This document shows, one piece after another, positions 17,028 through 26,828 of a stretch of DNA of 64,000 bases. Numbering within the stretch: the first letter of the stretch is position 1; the number at the start of each line of letters is the position of its first letter. The position numbers and the translations under genes were made by a program. This DNA is from Bacillus sp. FJAT-29937 (GTDB lineage: Bacteria > Bacillota > Bacilli > Bacillales > Cytobacillaceae), in contig NZ_LMAS01000001.1 in NCBI RefSeq assembly GCF_001509555.1, positions 500,309 to 564,308 on the forward strand. The letters are read 5' to 3'. The notes under the pieces were generated by a model. The model searched no databases. It worked only from the letters and a program-made list of their open reading frames with translations, and was not told where the DNA came from.

Positions 17028-19808
17028 TTAATTCTTCCGTTTTTTTGCTTCAAGAAGCCTTTTCATTCTTTCAGCCCGTTCTTCAGCTGACACTTGAACG
17101 TCTTTTTGTACTTTCTTCGGCCTAGCTTGTTTCATTTTATCATTTGTTTGCAGGGTCTTCACCGCTTTTTCTTCGGCCTTTCTATCATTTTTTAAAGCGG
17201 GCTCATCCCTGCTAGAATTTGCCTGTTTTATTTTTTCTTCGCGACTAAAACTGCTTCCGCGCTTTTCCAATCTCGCTTTTCTATTGTGACTGAATTGCGT
17301 AATCAACCCAAATCTTCGGATGGCGATTTCGATAAAAAACAGCAAAAAGGCAGCTAGAATTAACCATTGGCTTATTGACTGCTTCTCATACTTTTTGGAC
17401 ATTAAGGGCCTAAAGGTTTCCTTTTCAGTCACTAATGCTTTTCCCCCGGTCTTTTTCGCTAATTCCGTTAGAAGGGCTTCATTCGGGCCATTGATTAAAT
17501 ACTCATCTGAATATGGAACAGTGAAACCAGTTTGATAAGTATGAATCGATCCGTCTTGATTTGTTTGCTTTACACTTAGAAAAAACATACCTGACGAATT
17601 TGGCATCGAAAGCTCATATTTGCCTGGAGCCACAAGCTTCGTATTCGTATGAAGGACTTCCCCATTCTCTGAGACGAGAGAAGCCTCAATTGGTAAAGTT
17701 TGGTTTGTTGCTGATTCTAATGACAGAATCGGATTACCATCAACATTAGAAAATTGAATTCTATATGGCTCACTCTCATACTGAGGAAGAGTTTTTGTCA
17801 CTAGCTGATTAATAAATAGCGGCCAGTTTTCCCAGCGAGCCCAATCACCTGACCATTTTCCTGAAAAATCAGATGTAAAGGCAATCGTATGACCCATTCC
17901 ATATTGCCATTCTGCAAGGATTGGATCTTCCTTTTCACTTAAAATAGGCACCTGTGCACGTCCCTTTGGTGTTGTGGCAATGTAGGCGTTCATCTTCGGA
18001 ACCCCATCCTGAAATAATTTTGACCAGTCTGGAATAGGCTGGATACTAGGAAAAAAGGGATCATCCTCAATATACGTTCTAGTTGCCATGACAGTTTCAC
18101 GTGAGAGAATGCTTGGGATCACCGAAGAATCCGTTACATCATAAAACCGGCCAGATCCCATATTGGCTAAATCCTCAAGCAAACCTCGATCAGCATCGCT
18201 TCCTAATGCGACTGTCGACAGGGTAATATTTTTTTCCTTTCCTTTTTCAATCAATCCCTCATAATCACCGCCGGGCGCTTGCCCATCTGTCAGCAGGATA
18301 ATATGCTTTCTCTGCAGCTTCAGATCCTCTAGCTCTTGAAAAGCGAGCTCCAAAGAAGAATAAATTTCAGTTCCGCCGCCCGGTGTAACAGATCGAATTT
18401 GATCAGCCACTTTTTTCTTATCTTTAATAGGCTTTGTTTCAACGATTACCCAAGGACGGTCATCAAAAGCAATAAAGCCAAGGGTATCCTCTTCCCGCAA
18501 TAATGCTACTGATCTTGCTGCAGCTTCCTTTGCGAGTTCAAGCTTTGATCCTGCCATACTTCCAGACCGATCCATTACAATCATCAAACCGAGAGAAGGC
18601 ATCTCTTGTTTCCCTTTAAGATCCATATCTACAGGCAAAAGTTTTTCGATAGGAGTTTTAAAGTATCCTCCTAGACCAAAGCTTTCCTCTCCTCCTGCCA
18701 TCACAAAGCCGGTACCAAATTCCTTTACTGCTTTCTCAATCATATTCATCTGGCTCTCTGTGATGACTGTTGCTGGTACGTTATTGAAAATAATCGATTG
18801 GTACTGAAGATAGCTTGATAGTGTTGTCGGAAGTTTTTCCGGCGAAATGGTCTCAGCCTCTACACCAGAATTACTTAAAATAGCTTCTAAATTGCCGCCC
18901 TCTTTTCCTTGAACAATTAGTATTTTAGGTGTCCCTTTAACATTTGCAACGGAATGCATCATATTATTTTCGATAAAAGTATCGTTTTCGGCAGCAATCT
19001 CACCCTTATATACTGTCAGTCCCGATGTATCCGCTTTGTGAGTAAAAGTATAGACATTCTTTCCTTCCTTCACATGAACAATCTCTTTGAGAATTTCTTG
19101 ATTATTTACGGAAAGCCGAATGACAGCATCTTTATCAGCATTGCTATCAATGACAAAGGAAACGAGTGCCTCCTCACCTTTATACAGTGAAGGAGGGACA
19201 TTTATCTCAGATAATGACATATCTTCCCCGACATGATTTTTTAACAGAACATAGTCAAGTTCAATATTGCGATTTTTAAGAAGATTAGCAGCTTCCAAGC
19301 TGTTCCCTGCAGTTTCGTTTCCATCCGATAGCAGCACGATTCTGCCGCTTGCATGAGGAGGAATTAATGATGCTGCAAACTGTATTCCTGCTTCTATATT
19401 TGTTTCACCATCATCAATCTCGCTATTAAATTGCTGAGGCGGACTTTTTCTGATTCCAGTATTTTGTTCCAATGAAACATTTTCACCAAAAGTGACTATA
19501 GCGAAAGAATCATCCTGGTGCTTATCCATGACACTCTTTTCAATCCATTCAAGAAGCTGGTGGTCAGACTGGCTGACACTTGCAGAACGGTCAGCTAGAA
19601 AAACAACCGTTTCGCCCTTTGATGGAAGTAATATTTGCGGGACCGTTAAGGCAAAAATTAATAGAACAAATATAGTCAGCCTCATACTTGCTATCCAATA
19701 GAATTCCTTGGAGGGAGTTTGCTTTTTCTGCTTAAGGAATAGATAAACTGCCAACATTGCAGGAATTAGCAGCAAAAATAGAATGGGATAATTAAACTCT
19801 ATGCCCAC
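17028..19808 (-). CDS. Large membrane protein with two vWA domains and a GATase1-like domain
   Basis: 926 residues. Two N-terminal transmembrane helices (about 8-25 and 42-61) are followed by a first vWA domain with MIDAS D73-RSAS, a beta-rich segment, a class I glutamine-amidotransferase-like fold (about 293-395, with ILIVQGKEGGN and FVMAGGEESFGLGG), a second vWA domain with MIDAS D413-RSGSM, then a C-terminal helix (about 805-825) and a Lys/Glu-rich cytoplasmic tail. Start GTG, 9 nt after GGGAGG, overlapping the upstream gene by 17 nt. Last gene of the accessory operon. It is probably a surface-exposed complex component; the substrate is unknown. Confidence 0.85.
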   Translation of the reverse strand: MGIEFNYPILFLLLIPAMLAVYLFLKQKKQTPSKEFYWIASMRLTIFVLLIFALTVPQILLPSKGETVVFLADRSASVSQSDHQLLEWIEKSVMDKHQDDSFAIVTFGENVSLEQNTGIRKSPPQQFNSEIDDGETNIEAGIQFAASLIPPHASGRIVLLSDGNETAGNSLEAANLLKNRNIELDYVLLKNHVGEDMSLSEINVPPSLYKGEEALVSFVIDSNADKDAVIRLSVNNQEILKEIVHVKEGKNVYTFTHKADTSGLTVYKGEIAAENDTFIENNMMHSVANVKGTPKILIVQGKEGGNLEAILSNSGVEAETISPEKLPTTLSSYLQYQSIIFNNVPATVITESQMNMIEKAVKEFGTGFVMAGGEESFGLGGYFKTPIEKLLPVDMDLKGKQEMPSLGLMIVMDRSGSMAGSKLELAKEAAARSVALLREEDTLGFIAFDDRPWVIVETKPIKDKKKVADQIRSVTPGGGTEIYSSLELAFQELEDLKLQRKHIILLTDGQAPGGDYEGLIEKGKEKNITLSTVALGSDADRGLLEDLANMGSGRFYDVTDSSVIPSILSRETVMATRTYIEDDPFFPSIQPIPDWSKLFQDGVPKMNAYIATTPKGRAQVPILSEKEDPILAEWQYGMGHTIAFTSDFSGKWSGDWARWENWPLFINQLVTKTLPQYESEPYRIQFSNVDGNPILSLESATNQTLPIEASLVSENGEVLHTNTKLVAPGKYELSMPNSSGMFFLSVKQTNQDGSIHTYQTGFTVPYSDEYLINGPNEALLTELAKKTGGKALVTEKETFRPLMSKKYEKQSISQWLILAAFLLFFIEIAIRRFGLITQFSHNRKARLEKRGSSFSREEKIKQANSSRDEPALKNDRKAEEKAVKTLQTNDKMKQARPKKVQKDVQVSAEERAERMKRLLEAKKRKN

Positions 19809-21558
19809 GCCTGAATACCTCCCATTCTAAAGCAATAATACATAAAGCTAGTAAGGCAAGCCAAAACCACAATTTATCATTTGGATTTTCCCTTTTCCCA
19901 TTCTCTTGAGCCTTCTGCTCGTTAAGATGGAAAGCTGTCTCCACCTTTGGATGTTTCTCCCGATCGTCAAGCAGGACTGAGAAATAGAATATTTTATTTC
20001 CTGAAACAGCCTGATACGTGCCTGGCTCAATAGGTGCTTTAAAGCTTTCCTTCGTTAAATCTAAAGTATACAAATTCTTATCTTCGTTATTAAAAATTTC
20101 AATGCTCTGATTTCCTTGACCAATATTCAGCCATTTTTCCTCGCCCGGTCCAAAGTAACCAAGAAAATCTGTTTGCTTAGAAAGCCACTCATATGCATTA
20201 TATAGAAAAATTGGAAAGCTTGGCTGAAGTGGCCAATCAGAATCTGACAATGAAAAGTTTATGATGATGATGGGGTGGCCATTTACTTGTCCCCTTTGGA
20301 TTAATGGCAGATTGCCGCTTTTTACAATCGTTTCCCAATCACCCTGTAATTCCTTCGATGCTGTTTCAATATATATTTTTCCATAATCAACATATTGAAG
20401 CAGCCGATCATCCTTAGCCGCCAATGGGTCAGACAACTGTATTTTGTCATTGTTCGAATTGAAAAAAATCGTTGGCTGTTCGAGCTGTTTCGGCAACTCG
20501 GTGCCTTCAGTCAAGAGGATTCCTTGGACATGGTCGGCATTGCCTGCATTTGTTTGCAGCAGTTCAGCTCCGATCGTTTGAAAACCTTTTATTGCAAATG
20601 GATTTACCTCTCCCACTGTATATACCTTTGGATTACTTTCTGTAAAAATCGATGTTGAGTAATTATCGGCTTCATAACCATCTAGATTCAAAATCATTGC
20701 TTCGTAATATGGCTTTTCCGGCAGAGAAGGAATTTGCACGACATATTGCTGGGCCCCTTCAATTGTAAACTTCTGTTCGAAAAGCTTATCTTCTTCACTT
20801 TTTACTATAAAATCAATTTCCATCTTTTCATCTGTTTGATTTTCAATTAAAGCAACACCAATAATTTGTCTATCAACAGGCGCAACCCCAAATGAAAGGA
20901 GTGAAGCATTGTTGACACCCTCCCCGATATTATGAACCTCAACATATTGATCCTTCATAGTCTCTTCAACATTTGACTTCGCAACTCCGTCTGAAAAAAT
21001 ATGGATGGACGTATTCTTTTCAGTTGAAAGCGAGGCTGCTAGATTCATTGCTTTATCCATCTGCTCATGCTCGTAGTTCAATTGCAAGCTATTGACTAGC
21101 TTTTTAATTACAGCGGTATTCCTTTCGTGGCTTAAAAGAATTTCCGGCTTCTTCCCCGCTTTTATCAAGGTGACCTCCTGTCCTTCAAGCTTTTCTATTA
21201 GATTAAGCATTTTCTGCTTTGCTATTTCAAAGCGGCTGCTTTTTTCAAATTCAGCTGACATGGAGGCTGAAGAATCAATAATCATGATGACATGATCCCC
21301 CTTTATAGCGTTCTCAAACCAAAACGGCCGGACAAGTGAAAACATTAACAGTAAAAGGGCTAACAGCTGGAGCCAAAATAATAGGTTTTGCTGAAGCTTC
21401 TTAAGCCAAGGAGAAGCTTGCCACTCATTTAACACTTGTTCCCAAAGAAAGTTAGAGGAAACAGATTTCTCCACATATTGCTTCCGGAAAAAATAAAATA
21501 ATATGACGGCAGCTATAAAAACAGTTAATAGAAAAAACCACGGATTTAAAAATTGCAT
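19792..21558 (-). CDS. BatA-like vWA membrane protein
   Basis: 588 residues. The N-terminus FLNPWFFLLTVFIAAVILF with a second helix (about 58-78) matches the BatA/aerotolerance-type N-terminal domain, followed by a vWA domain with MIDAS D95-SSAS. A long extracytoplasmic-looking beta-rich region, part resembling a GATase fold, leads to a C-terminal helix (about 565-584). ATG after GAGGTGAGG. It sits between the DUF58 gene and the double-vWA gene, the classic MoxR-DUF58-vWA arrangement. The molecular role is unknown. Confidence 0.85.
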   Translation of the reverse strand: MQFLNPWFFLLTVFIAAVILFYFFRKQYVEKSVSSNFLWEQVLNEWQASPWLKKLQQNLLFWLQLLALLLLMFSLVRPFWFENAIKGDHVIMIIDSSASMSAEFEKSSRFEIAKQKMLNLIEKLEGQEVTLIKAGKKPEILLSHERNTAVIKKLVNSLQLNYEHEQMDKAMNLAASLSTEKNTSIHIFSDGVAKSNVEETMKDQYVEVHNIGEGVNNASLLSFGVAPVDRQIIGVALIENQTDEKMEIDFIVKSEEDKLFEQKFTIEGAQQYVVQIPSLPEKPYYEAMILNLDGYEADNYSTSIFTESNPKVYTVGEVNPFAIKGFQTIGAELLQTNAGNADHVQGILLTEGTELPKQLEQPTIFFNSNNDKIQLSDPLAAKDDRLLQYVDYGKIYIETASKELQGDWETIVKSGNLPLIQRGQVNGHPIIIINFSLSDSDWPLQPSFPIFLYNAYEWLSKQTDFLGYFGPGEEKWLNIGQGNQSIEIFNNEDKNLYTLDLTKESFKAPIEPGTYQAVSGNKIFYFSVLLDDREKHPKVETAFHLNEQKAQENGKRENPNDKLWFWLALLALCIIALEWEVFRRGHRV

Positions 21559-21567
21559 AGCCTCACC

Positions 21568-22434
21568 TCAGTTGATTAACCCTTTCCCGGAAAAGTCATG
21601 AAATAATATGGATTGAATATCCCGGTTATCACTTGCAAGTACATAATGACCGCCAAATTTTCGGCATAGACCTTCTAAGTGTCGATTGTGCTCTTGGATT
21701 CGTTTTTCGTATTCTGCTATGATGGACGGACTCATGCTGACATTCACAATTGAATCTGTTTCAGCATCAATTAATTTCATATCCCCTGAATATCGGGGAG
21801 ATATTTCTTCACTGCTAAGCACTTGAATAAACCAGACCTCTTGCTTATAGGCTGCCAGTTTTTTCAACAAATTTTCTATTTCGTTTAGAGGCTCTAGACC
21901 GTCCGTTATGATAATGGAAAGCTGCTGCGATTTAACAATTGATTTATTCAAGTTCTTGATAAACTCGCCGGTCGTTTCTGCTTCATCCAGCTGGAGAATT
22001 TCTACAAACGTCCGCCTGCTATAGACGGCCCCCTTCCTCTTAACAGGCTGGATGCCTCTTGATGAAACTGGAGTGAAAAACAGTCTGTCATCACTATTTA
22101 ACACGATAAAACTTAGTGCTGCTCCTAAATACTTTGCTAGTTCCCATTTTTTATTTATTTTCCTCATGGAGGAGGTTGCATCAAGATAAATAGCGATAGA
22201 TAGTTCCTGTTCGTCCAGATACCTTTTAATATAATGCTTTTGTGTTCTTCCATAGACATTCCAATCAATTTGCCGAACATCGTCGCCTGGCTGATATGCC
22301 CTAAAATCCGAGAATTCTAGAGAAGACCCGAACTTACTAGATTGTCTTGAGCCTTTGTGGAAGCCTCTCTTTTTCGTCTTAACCATTATTCTTTTTTTCT
22401 GCAATTTACTAATGAGCGCATGCTGATTGGTCAT
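21568..22434 (-). CDS. DUF58 family protein (MoxR-associated)
   Basis: 288-residue soluble protein with the DUF58 signature SDFRAYQPGDDVRQIDWNVYGRT (about 42-64) followed by a vWA-like strand and motif IYLDATSSM (D85). DUF58 proteins almost always accompany MoxR AAA+ ATPases and are thought to be client or adaptor proteins. Its ATG overlaps the MoxR stop by one base (TAATG), so the two are translationally coupled. Specific function not known. Confidence 0.9.
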   Translation of the reverse strand: MTNQHALISKLQKKRIMVKTKKRGFHKGSRQSSKFGSSLEFSDFRAYQPGDDVRQIDWNVYGRTQKHYIKRYLDEQELSIAIYLDATSSMRKINKKWELAKYLGAALSFIVLNSDDRLFFTPVSSRGIQPVKRKGAVYSRRTFVEILQLDEAETTGEFIKNLNKSIVKSQQLSIIITDGLEPLNEIENLLKKLAAYKQEVWFIQVLSSEEISPRYSGDMKLIDAETDSIVNVSMSPSIIAEYEKRIQEHNRHLEGLCRKFGGHYVLASDNRDIQSILFHDFSGKGLIN

Positions 22435-23438
22435 TATCCTCTTGCACCCTGTCCAAGATTATCTAGTATATGTGCGATCATCTCATCAGCCGTCATGCCA
22501 TTAGCTTCTCCTTCGAAGTTCAAAATGAGGCGATGTCTTAAGACTGGCTTAGCCACATGCTTAATATCACCTACAGACACATGATATCTTCCTAAGGAGA
22601 TGGCTCTTGCTTTAGCTAGGCTAATTAAGCTTTGAAGACCACGCGGACCGCTTCCATACTGAATGAATTGCTTTACTAATTCCGGTGCTTCCAAAGAATC
22701 GGGGTGTGTAGCTGAAATGATATTTACAGCATAATCAATGATGTCTTCTGAAACTAATACCTCTTTAGTCAAATGCTGAAGTGCTATGACATCCTCTACA
22801 TTAGCCATTTTTTCTAATTGGACAGTTTCCGTTCCTGTTGTCCGTAAAACAATTTCTTTTAGCTCTTCTTTAGAAGGATAATGAACATGCACTTTACAAA
22901 TAAAACGGTCTGTTTGAGCCTCCGGGAGCGGATAAGTTCCTTCCATGTCAATTGGATTTTGCGTAGCCAATACGAAAAACGGGTTTTCCATTCGTTTAGT
23001 TTCACCCATAATGGTAACGGTTTTTTCTCCCATCGCCTCCAGAAGGGCACTTTGTGTTTTTGGGGTGGCTCTATTAATTTCATCTGCCAAAACTATATTT
23101 GCAAATAATGGCCCTTTATGAAAAACAAAATTTTGTCTTCCCGCTTCATCCGGCTGAAGAAGCATCGTTCCTGTAATATCGGATGGCATTATATCTGGTG
23201 TAAATTGAATGCGGGAGAATTGCAGATCCATGCATTCAGCTATCGTTTTGATCAGCATTGTTTTTCCTAATCCAGGAAGCCCTTCTAATAGTACATGGCC
23301 ACCAGCTAATATGCTCCATAATACTTGATCTATAACCTCGTTTTGGCCGACCATAAATGATTGAATTTCATCTTTGACCTTTGAGATTGTTTCAGCAGCA
23401 AAGGTAAATTGCTGTTCCTTTTCTGTTATTGAAGTCAA
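22434..23438 (-). CDS. MoxR-family AAA+ ATPase
   Basis: AAA+ chaperone-like ATPase. Walker A is GLPGLGKT and Walker B LADEINRATPKTQSALLEAM; sensor region FVLATQNPIDMEGTYPLPEAQTDRF and the C-terminal lid with GPRGLQSLISLAKARA are typical of MoxR. I favour the TTG at 23436-23438, 8 nt after AAGGAG (334 residues); a GTG three codons earlier abuts that site. MoxR proteins are proposed to remodel or assemble vWA-domain complexes, which fits the neighbours. Confidence 0.92.
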   Translation of the reverse strand: MTSITEKEQQFTFAAETISKVKDEIQSFMVGQNEVIDQVLWSILAGGHVLLEGLPGLGKTMLIKTIAECMDLQFSRIQFTPDIMPSDITGTMLLQPDEAGRQNFVFHKGPLFANIVLADEINRATPKTQSALLEAMGEKTVTIMGETKRMENPFFVLATQNPIDMEGTYPLPEAQTDRFICKVHVHYPSKEELKEIVLRTTGTETVQLEKMANVEDVIALQHLTKEVLVSEDIIDYAVNIISATHPDSLEAPELVKQFIQYGSGPRGLQSLISLAKARAISLGRYHVSVGDIKHVAKPVLRHRLILNFEGEANGMTADEMIAHILDNLGQGARG

Positions 23439-23443
23439 TTTTG

Positions 23444-25030
23444 TCACTCCTTGTTCGGATCGATATTTGTAAAGTAATTTTTAACGATTTCCTCTAAATC
23501 GGCTGGCAGTTTGTACCTGTCTGTACTTTGCCGGTAAGCTTTTTCATAGGTTTCAAAAACCTCATCATACGGTTTGATAGACCCTTTTAGTACTGGTCCA
23601 GAACCTTCTGTTTGCTCGGCAGGGCTTCCTTCACCAAGTCCGCCGTTATCTGTTTCAATATTTGTCTGACCGTTTAACTGATCAGGGACTGTGAGCAGCT
23701 CACGAGAGCCTTGCCCTTTGCCCGCTCCCAAACCGCCAGAACCGCTGCCGCTTCCTGAGCCTGAGCCTCCTGAACCGGGGCCAGAGCCGCTGCCACTGCC
23801 GGAGCCAGTTCCTGAACCGCTTCCTGCTCCATTCCCCTGTCCACTCCCTGAACCTGAACTGTTTCCGCCAGACGAGCCTTGAGGATTTTGGCCAGGCTGC
23901 TGTCCATTGCCATTCTGTCCACTTGGCTGACTCCCTGGAGAATTAGCTTGATTACTAGGCTGAGCTGGAGGGGCGAAGGCAAGCTGACCGGGAGGAATCC
24001 CATTTGAAGCCATTTGATTTTGCATTGCTAATCCTGTTTTTTGCAAAGCTTGCTGTGCAGCGGCAAGCTGGGCTAGAAATTCATCAGAATTAAGCGCACT
24101 TTCAATCTGTTCCATTAATTTAGCCAGTTCTTCTTCAGTGAGTTGGCGGTCATTATCGGTTAATTGATTAAAGGCCATCTTCTGTTCTTCTGTAAGTTCA
24201 TCCCATTTTTCATTTAACTTAGATATTTCTTTTTCAATGGCTTCTAAGCTTTTTTCATTTAGAATCTTTTCTAAATCCGACAATCCGTTATTTTTCAATT
24301 CATTCTTCCAGTTTTCAAGTGCCAGTTGTTTTTCTTTTTCCTTCAGAGCCTTTAATTCCAATTCCTTTTTCTGTTTAGCCAGCTCTTTTAATGCTTCCTC
24401 TGCAGATTTCTTTTCTGCTATTTTGTCTGCTGCTTCCTGAAGGGCTTTTTTCACTTCTGGATCTTTTTCCTTTTTGATTTCTTCCTTTAGTTCTTTTTTA
24501 GCCTCTGCTACAAGCTTAATTTCCTTCTCCTTCTGCTTTGCCAGATTGATGTTTTCATTAGGAAAAACAAATAGAAATATAGCTGCTGCTGTGATTGCAA
24601 GACTTAATAGCAGCCATCTTGGATAAAAGTATTGTTTTTTTCTTTTATACACTTTTTCACTAGTATTCTTCATGTGCTTAACAGCATCAGATAGCTGAAG
24701 GGAAGCCATGATTCCTTCTGTTTTTAAGAAGCTATATGCTGTCAAAACCCGATCATCCGGTACAAATCGGTTATAAATGAGGGCCGCTTCGTATTTTTTT
24801 GAACGTTTTCTCCAAATTCGAATGATAAAAACGATGAACAGTGCAAGTATAATGGAAAAGAAATAATAGTGAACAAAAGGAATGACAATAAATCTTGCCA
24901 GCCCGAGCAGAATAAGGGCCAGAGCTCCTGCAAATACAAGCAGAAGCTGTACCTCCTTAATGATTAACTGAACGAGCAGCTGTTTCTGTATGGGCCTTAA
25001 CAGTTTTTCAAATTGTTTGCGATCCTCCAT
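23444..25030 (-). CDS. Coiled-coil membrane protein with Gly/Ser-rich linker
   Basis: 528 residues, not a family I recognise with certainty. Two hydrophobic helices (about 29-48 and 52-72) and a third (about 138-156) anchor it. A long Lys/Glu-rich coiled coil follows (about 160-330), then a Pro/Gln/Asn stretch, a Gly/Ser repeat tract (about 370-455) and a conserved-looking C-terminus. I start at the ATG 9 nt after AAGGA; an ATG three codons earlier abuts that site. The Gly/Ser tract makes 23721-23880 strikingly GC-rich. It overlaps the MoxR reading region and is probably a structural partner. Confidence 0.75.
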   Translation of the reverse strand: MEDRKQFEKLLRPIQKQLLVQLIIKEVQLLLVFAGALALILLGLARFIVIPFVHYYFFSIILALFIVFIIRIWRKRSKKYEAALIYNRFVPDDRVLTAYSFLKTEGIMASLQLSDAVKHMKNTSEKVYKRKKQYFYPRWLLLSLAITAAAIFLFVFPNENINLAKQKEKEIKLVAEAKKELKEEIKKEKDPEVKKALQEAADKIAEKKSAEEALKELAKQKKELELKALKEKEKQLALENWKNELKNNGLSDLEKILNEKSLEAIEKEISKLNEKWDELTEEQKMAFNQLTDNDRQLTEEELAKLMEQIESALNSDEFLAQLAAAQQALQKTGLAMQNQMASNGIPPGQLAFAPPAQPSNQANSPGSQPSGQNGNGQQPGQNPQGSSGGNSSGSGSGQGNGAGSGSGTGSGSGSGSGPGSGGSGSGSGSGSGGLGAGKGQGSRELLTVPDQLNGQTNIETDNGGLGEGSPAEQTEGSGPVLKGSIKPYDEVFETYEKAYRQSTDRYKLPADLEEIVKNYFTNIDPNKE

Positions 25031-25050
25031 TGGTTTCATTCCTTATCTGT

Positions 25051-25896
25051 TCATCCCTTTTTCATATTAGGACGCAGTTTTTTAATACTGATAAATACAG
25101 CACCAATTATGATGACTGTATACGAAATTAAATAAGAGATCCATAAAGGGAATTTAATCCCTGTTGTATTCGCAATTTCTCTTGAAAATTCAGGCTCAAA
25201 AGTACTTAGCAAAATGATTGGCGGATTAAGCATCGCCGCAAAATAAGCTAATGGGCTTGCTGACGGTGTTCCGGTGTATCCATAGCGATTGGCGAATTGC
25301 ATAAATACGAGCGTCAAAAAAGCAGTACCGCCTGCTAAAAATAAAGTAACTCCATAAGCCGACACCATCGAAACAATCGTTTTCCTAATAAGTGTTGATA
25401 ATAGTACACCGACAGTGCCAAAGGCAATCATCGTGAAAATATAAAAGGAAATGGTCGTTAACACCTGACCCGGGGAAATTCCTCCGAACAGAAAAACGAA
25501 GCTGTAAAGCGGAAGTCCCGCAATAATTAATAAAAGTAAGTAAGAGATGGACGATATAAGCTTGCTTAGGATAATGCTGGCCGAGCTTTGTGTCGTTGTC
25601 AGCATGATGTTCAACGTCTGTCTCTCACGCTCACTGCTAATTACACCTGCTGTTAATCCGGGAGTGATAAACAGGACTAAAGCGAGCTGAAGAAAAGAGA
25701 GCATGATGAATATCGTCCTGCTTTGGTCTGGCTTGAAGAAGCCATGTGAGTTCGATAATGACTCAATAAACACAAATCCGACAATGATTAATCCAAGTGC
25801 CAGCAAATAGAAGAGAATGCCAAGAAAGCTTTTAAAAGATCGGAAACGAAGCTTAAATTCCTTATTCAGAACAGGGTTAATAACAAAATTCTTCAT
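25051..25896 (-). CDS. ABC-2 type transporter permease
   Basis: 281 residues with six predicted transmembrane helices. The cytoplasmic coupling motif SSERERQTLNIMLTTTQSSASI is the hallmark of NatB/GldF-type ABC-2 permeases. Its ATG overlaps the stop of the ATPase gene (ATGA), so both are made together and should form an exporter. No substrate can be read from the sequence. Confidence 0.9.
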   Translation of the reverse strand: MKNFVINPVLNKEFKLRFRSFKSFLGILFYLLALGLIIVGFVFIESLSNSHGFFKPDQSRTIFIMLSFLQLALVLFITPGLTAGVISSERERQTLNIMLTTTQSSASIILSKLISSISYLLLLIIAGLPLYSFVFLFGGISPGQVLTTISFYIFTMIAFGTVGVLLSTLIRKTIVSMVSAYGVTLFLAGGTAFLTLVFMQFANRYGYTGTPSASPLAYFAAMLNPPIILLSTFEPEFSREIANTTGIKFPLWISYLISYTVIIIGAVFISIKKLRPNMKKG

Positions 25897-26828
25897 GACA
25901 GCTCTACTCCCTTAGTAATTTCCATAAATACATCTTCCAGGTTCGTCTCAATTTCCGAAAAGCTTATGATCGCTAGATTGTTTATGATCGCTTTTTTCAG
26001 TAATTCCGTTTGTTCAAAGGCAGAGCCTTTGTATATAAATTGCAGGGAGTTTTCCTCCTCACCTTTAATTAATTTCGACACATTTGGATCATCTTCAAAA
26101 AAGGCTGCCGCTTTCTCGAGATCTTGATATGTCTTAACAATAATCAGTTTCTCTCCTTTTAACTTCGCTTGTATGTCCGAAACTGCCCCTTCAGCAACAA
26201 GCTGGCCTTGATCAATAATTCCAATCGTATCGCACATTTCAGCTAGCTCCGGCAGAATATGCGAAGAAATTAATATCGTTTTCCCCATGCTCTTTAGTTC
26301 CTTTAATATTTCTCGCATTTCTACACGCGCTCTTGGATCAAGTCCAGAGGCAGGTTCGTCCAGGATTAACACTTCAGGATCATGGATTAAACTTCTGGCC
26401 AAGCATAAACGCTGCTTCATTCCTCTTGACAGTGCGTCAACATAGGAGTCCTGCTTATGAGATAAATTAACAAGATCGAGCAATTGGGGAATAAGCTTTT
26501 CTCTTTCATGCAATGGAATTCCATAGCTTGCACCATAGAAATGTAAATATTCTATTGTCTTGAGCTGATCGTAAACACCAAAGAAATCCGGCATATACCC
26601 AAGCTGTCTTCTAACCATCTTCGGTTCCTTTTGAACGTTATACCCGTTTATATAAGCTGTCCCTGAACTCGGGGCAAGCAAAGTAGCTAATATTGAAAAG
26701 GTTGTTGACTTTCCAGCGCCATTTTGCCCGACAAATCCGAAAACAGAGCCTTTATCAATTTGCAGATTAAGTGAATTCAGCGCGGTAAAATTTCCGTATC
26801 GTTTTGTTAGGTCGATAATTTCAATCAT
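25893..26828 (-). CDS. ABC transporter ATP-binding protein
   Basis: 311 residues. Walker A GQNGAGKST (34-42), signature SRGMKQRL, Walker B LILDEPASGLDP, D-loop and H-switch SSHILPE, plus a roughly 90-residue C-terminal extension typical of NatA/GldA-type exporters. Its ATG overlaps the stop of the large surface protein gene upstream, and its stop overlaps the permease start. It powers the ABC-2 permease next to it. Confidence 0.95.
   Translation of the reverse strand: MIEIIDLTKRYGNFTALNSLNLQIDKGSVFGFVGQNGAGKSTTFSILATLLAPSSGTAYINGYNVQKEPKMVRRQLGYMPDFFGVYDQLKTIEYLHFYGASYGIPLHEREKLIPQLLDLVNLSHKQDSYVDALSRGMKQRLCLARSLIHDPEVLILDEPASGLDPRARVEMREILKELKSMGKTILISSHILPELAEMCDTIGIIDQGQLVAEGAVSDIQAKLKGEKLIIVKTYQDLEKAAAFFEDDPNVSKLIKGEEENSLQFIYKGSAFEQTELLKKAIINNLAIISFSEIETNLEDVFMEITKGVELS

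Noticed and set aside
23691..23882. Pro/Glu/Leu-rich open frame on the plus strand
   Set aside because: It is the antisense of the Gly/Ser tract; low complexity and no ribosome binding site.
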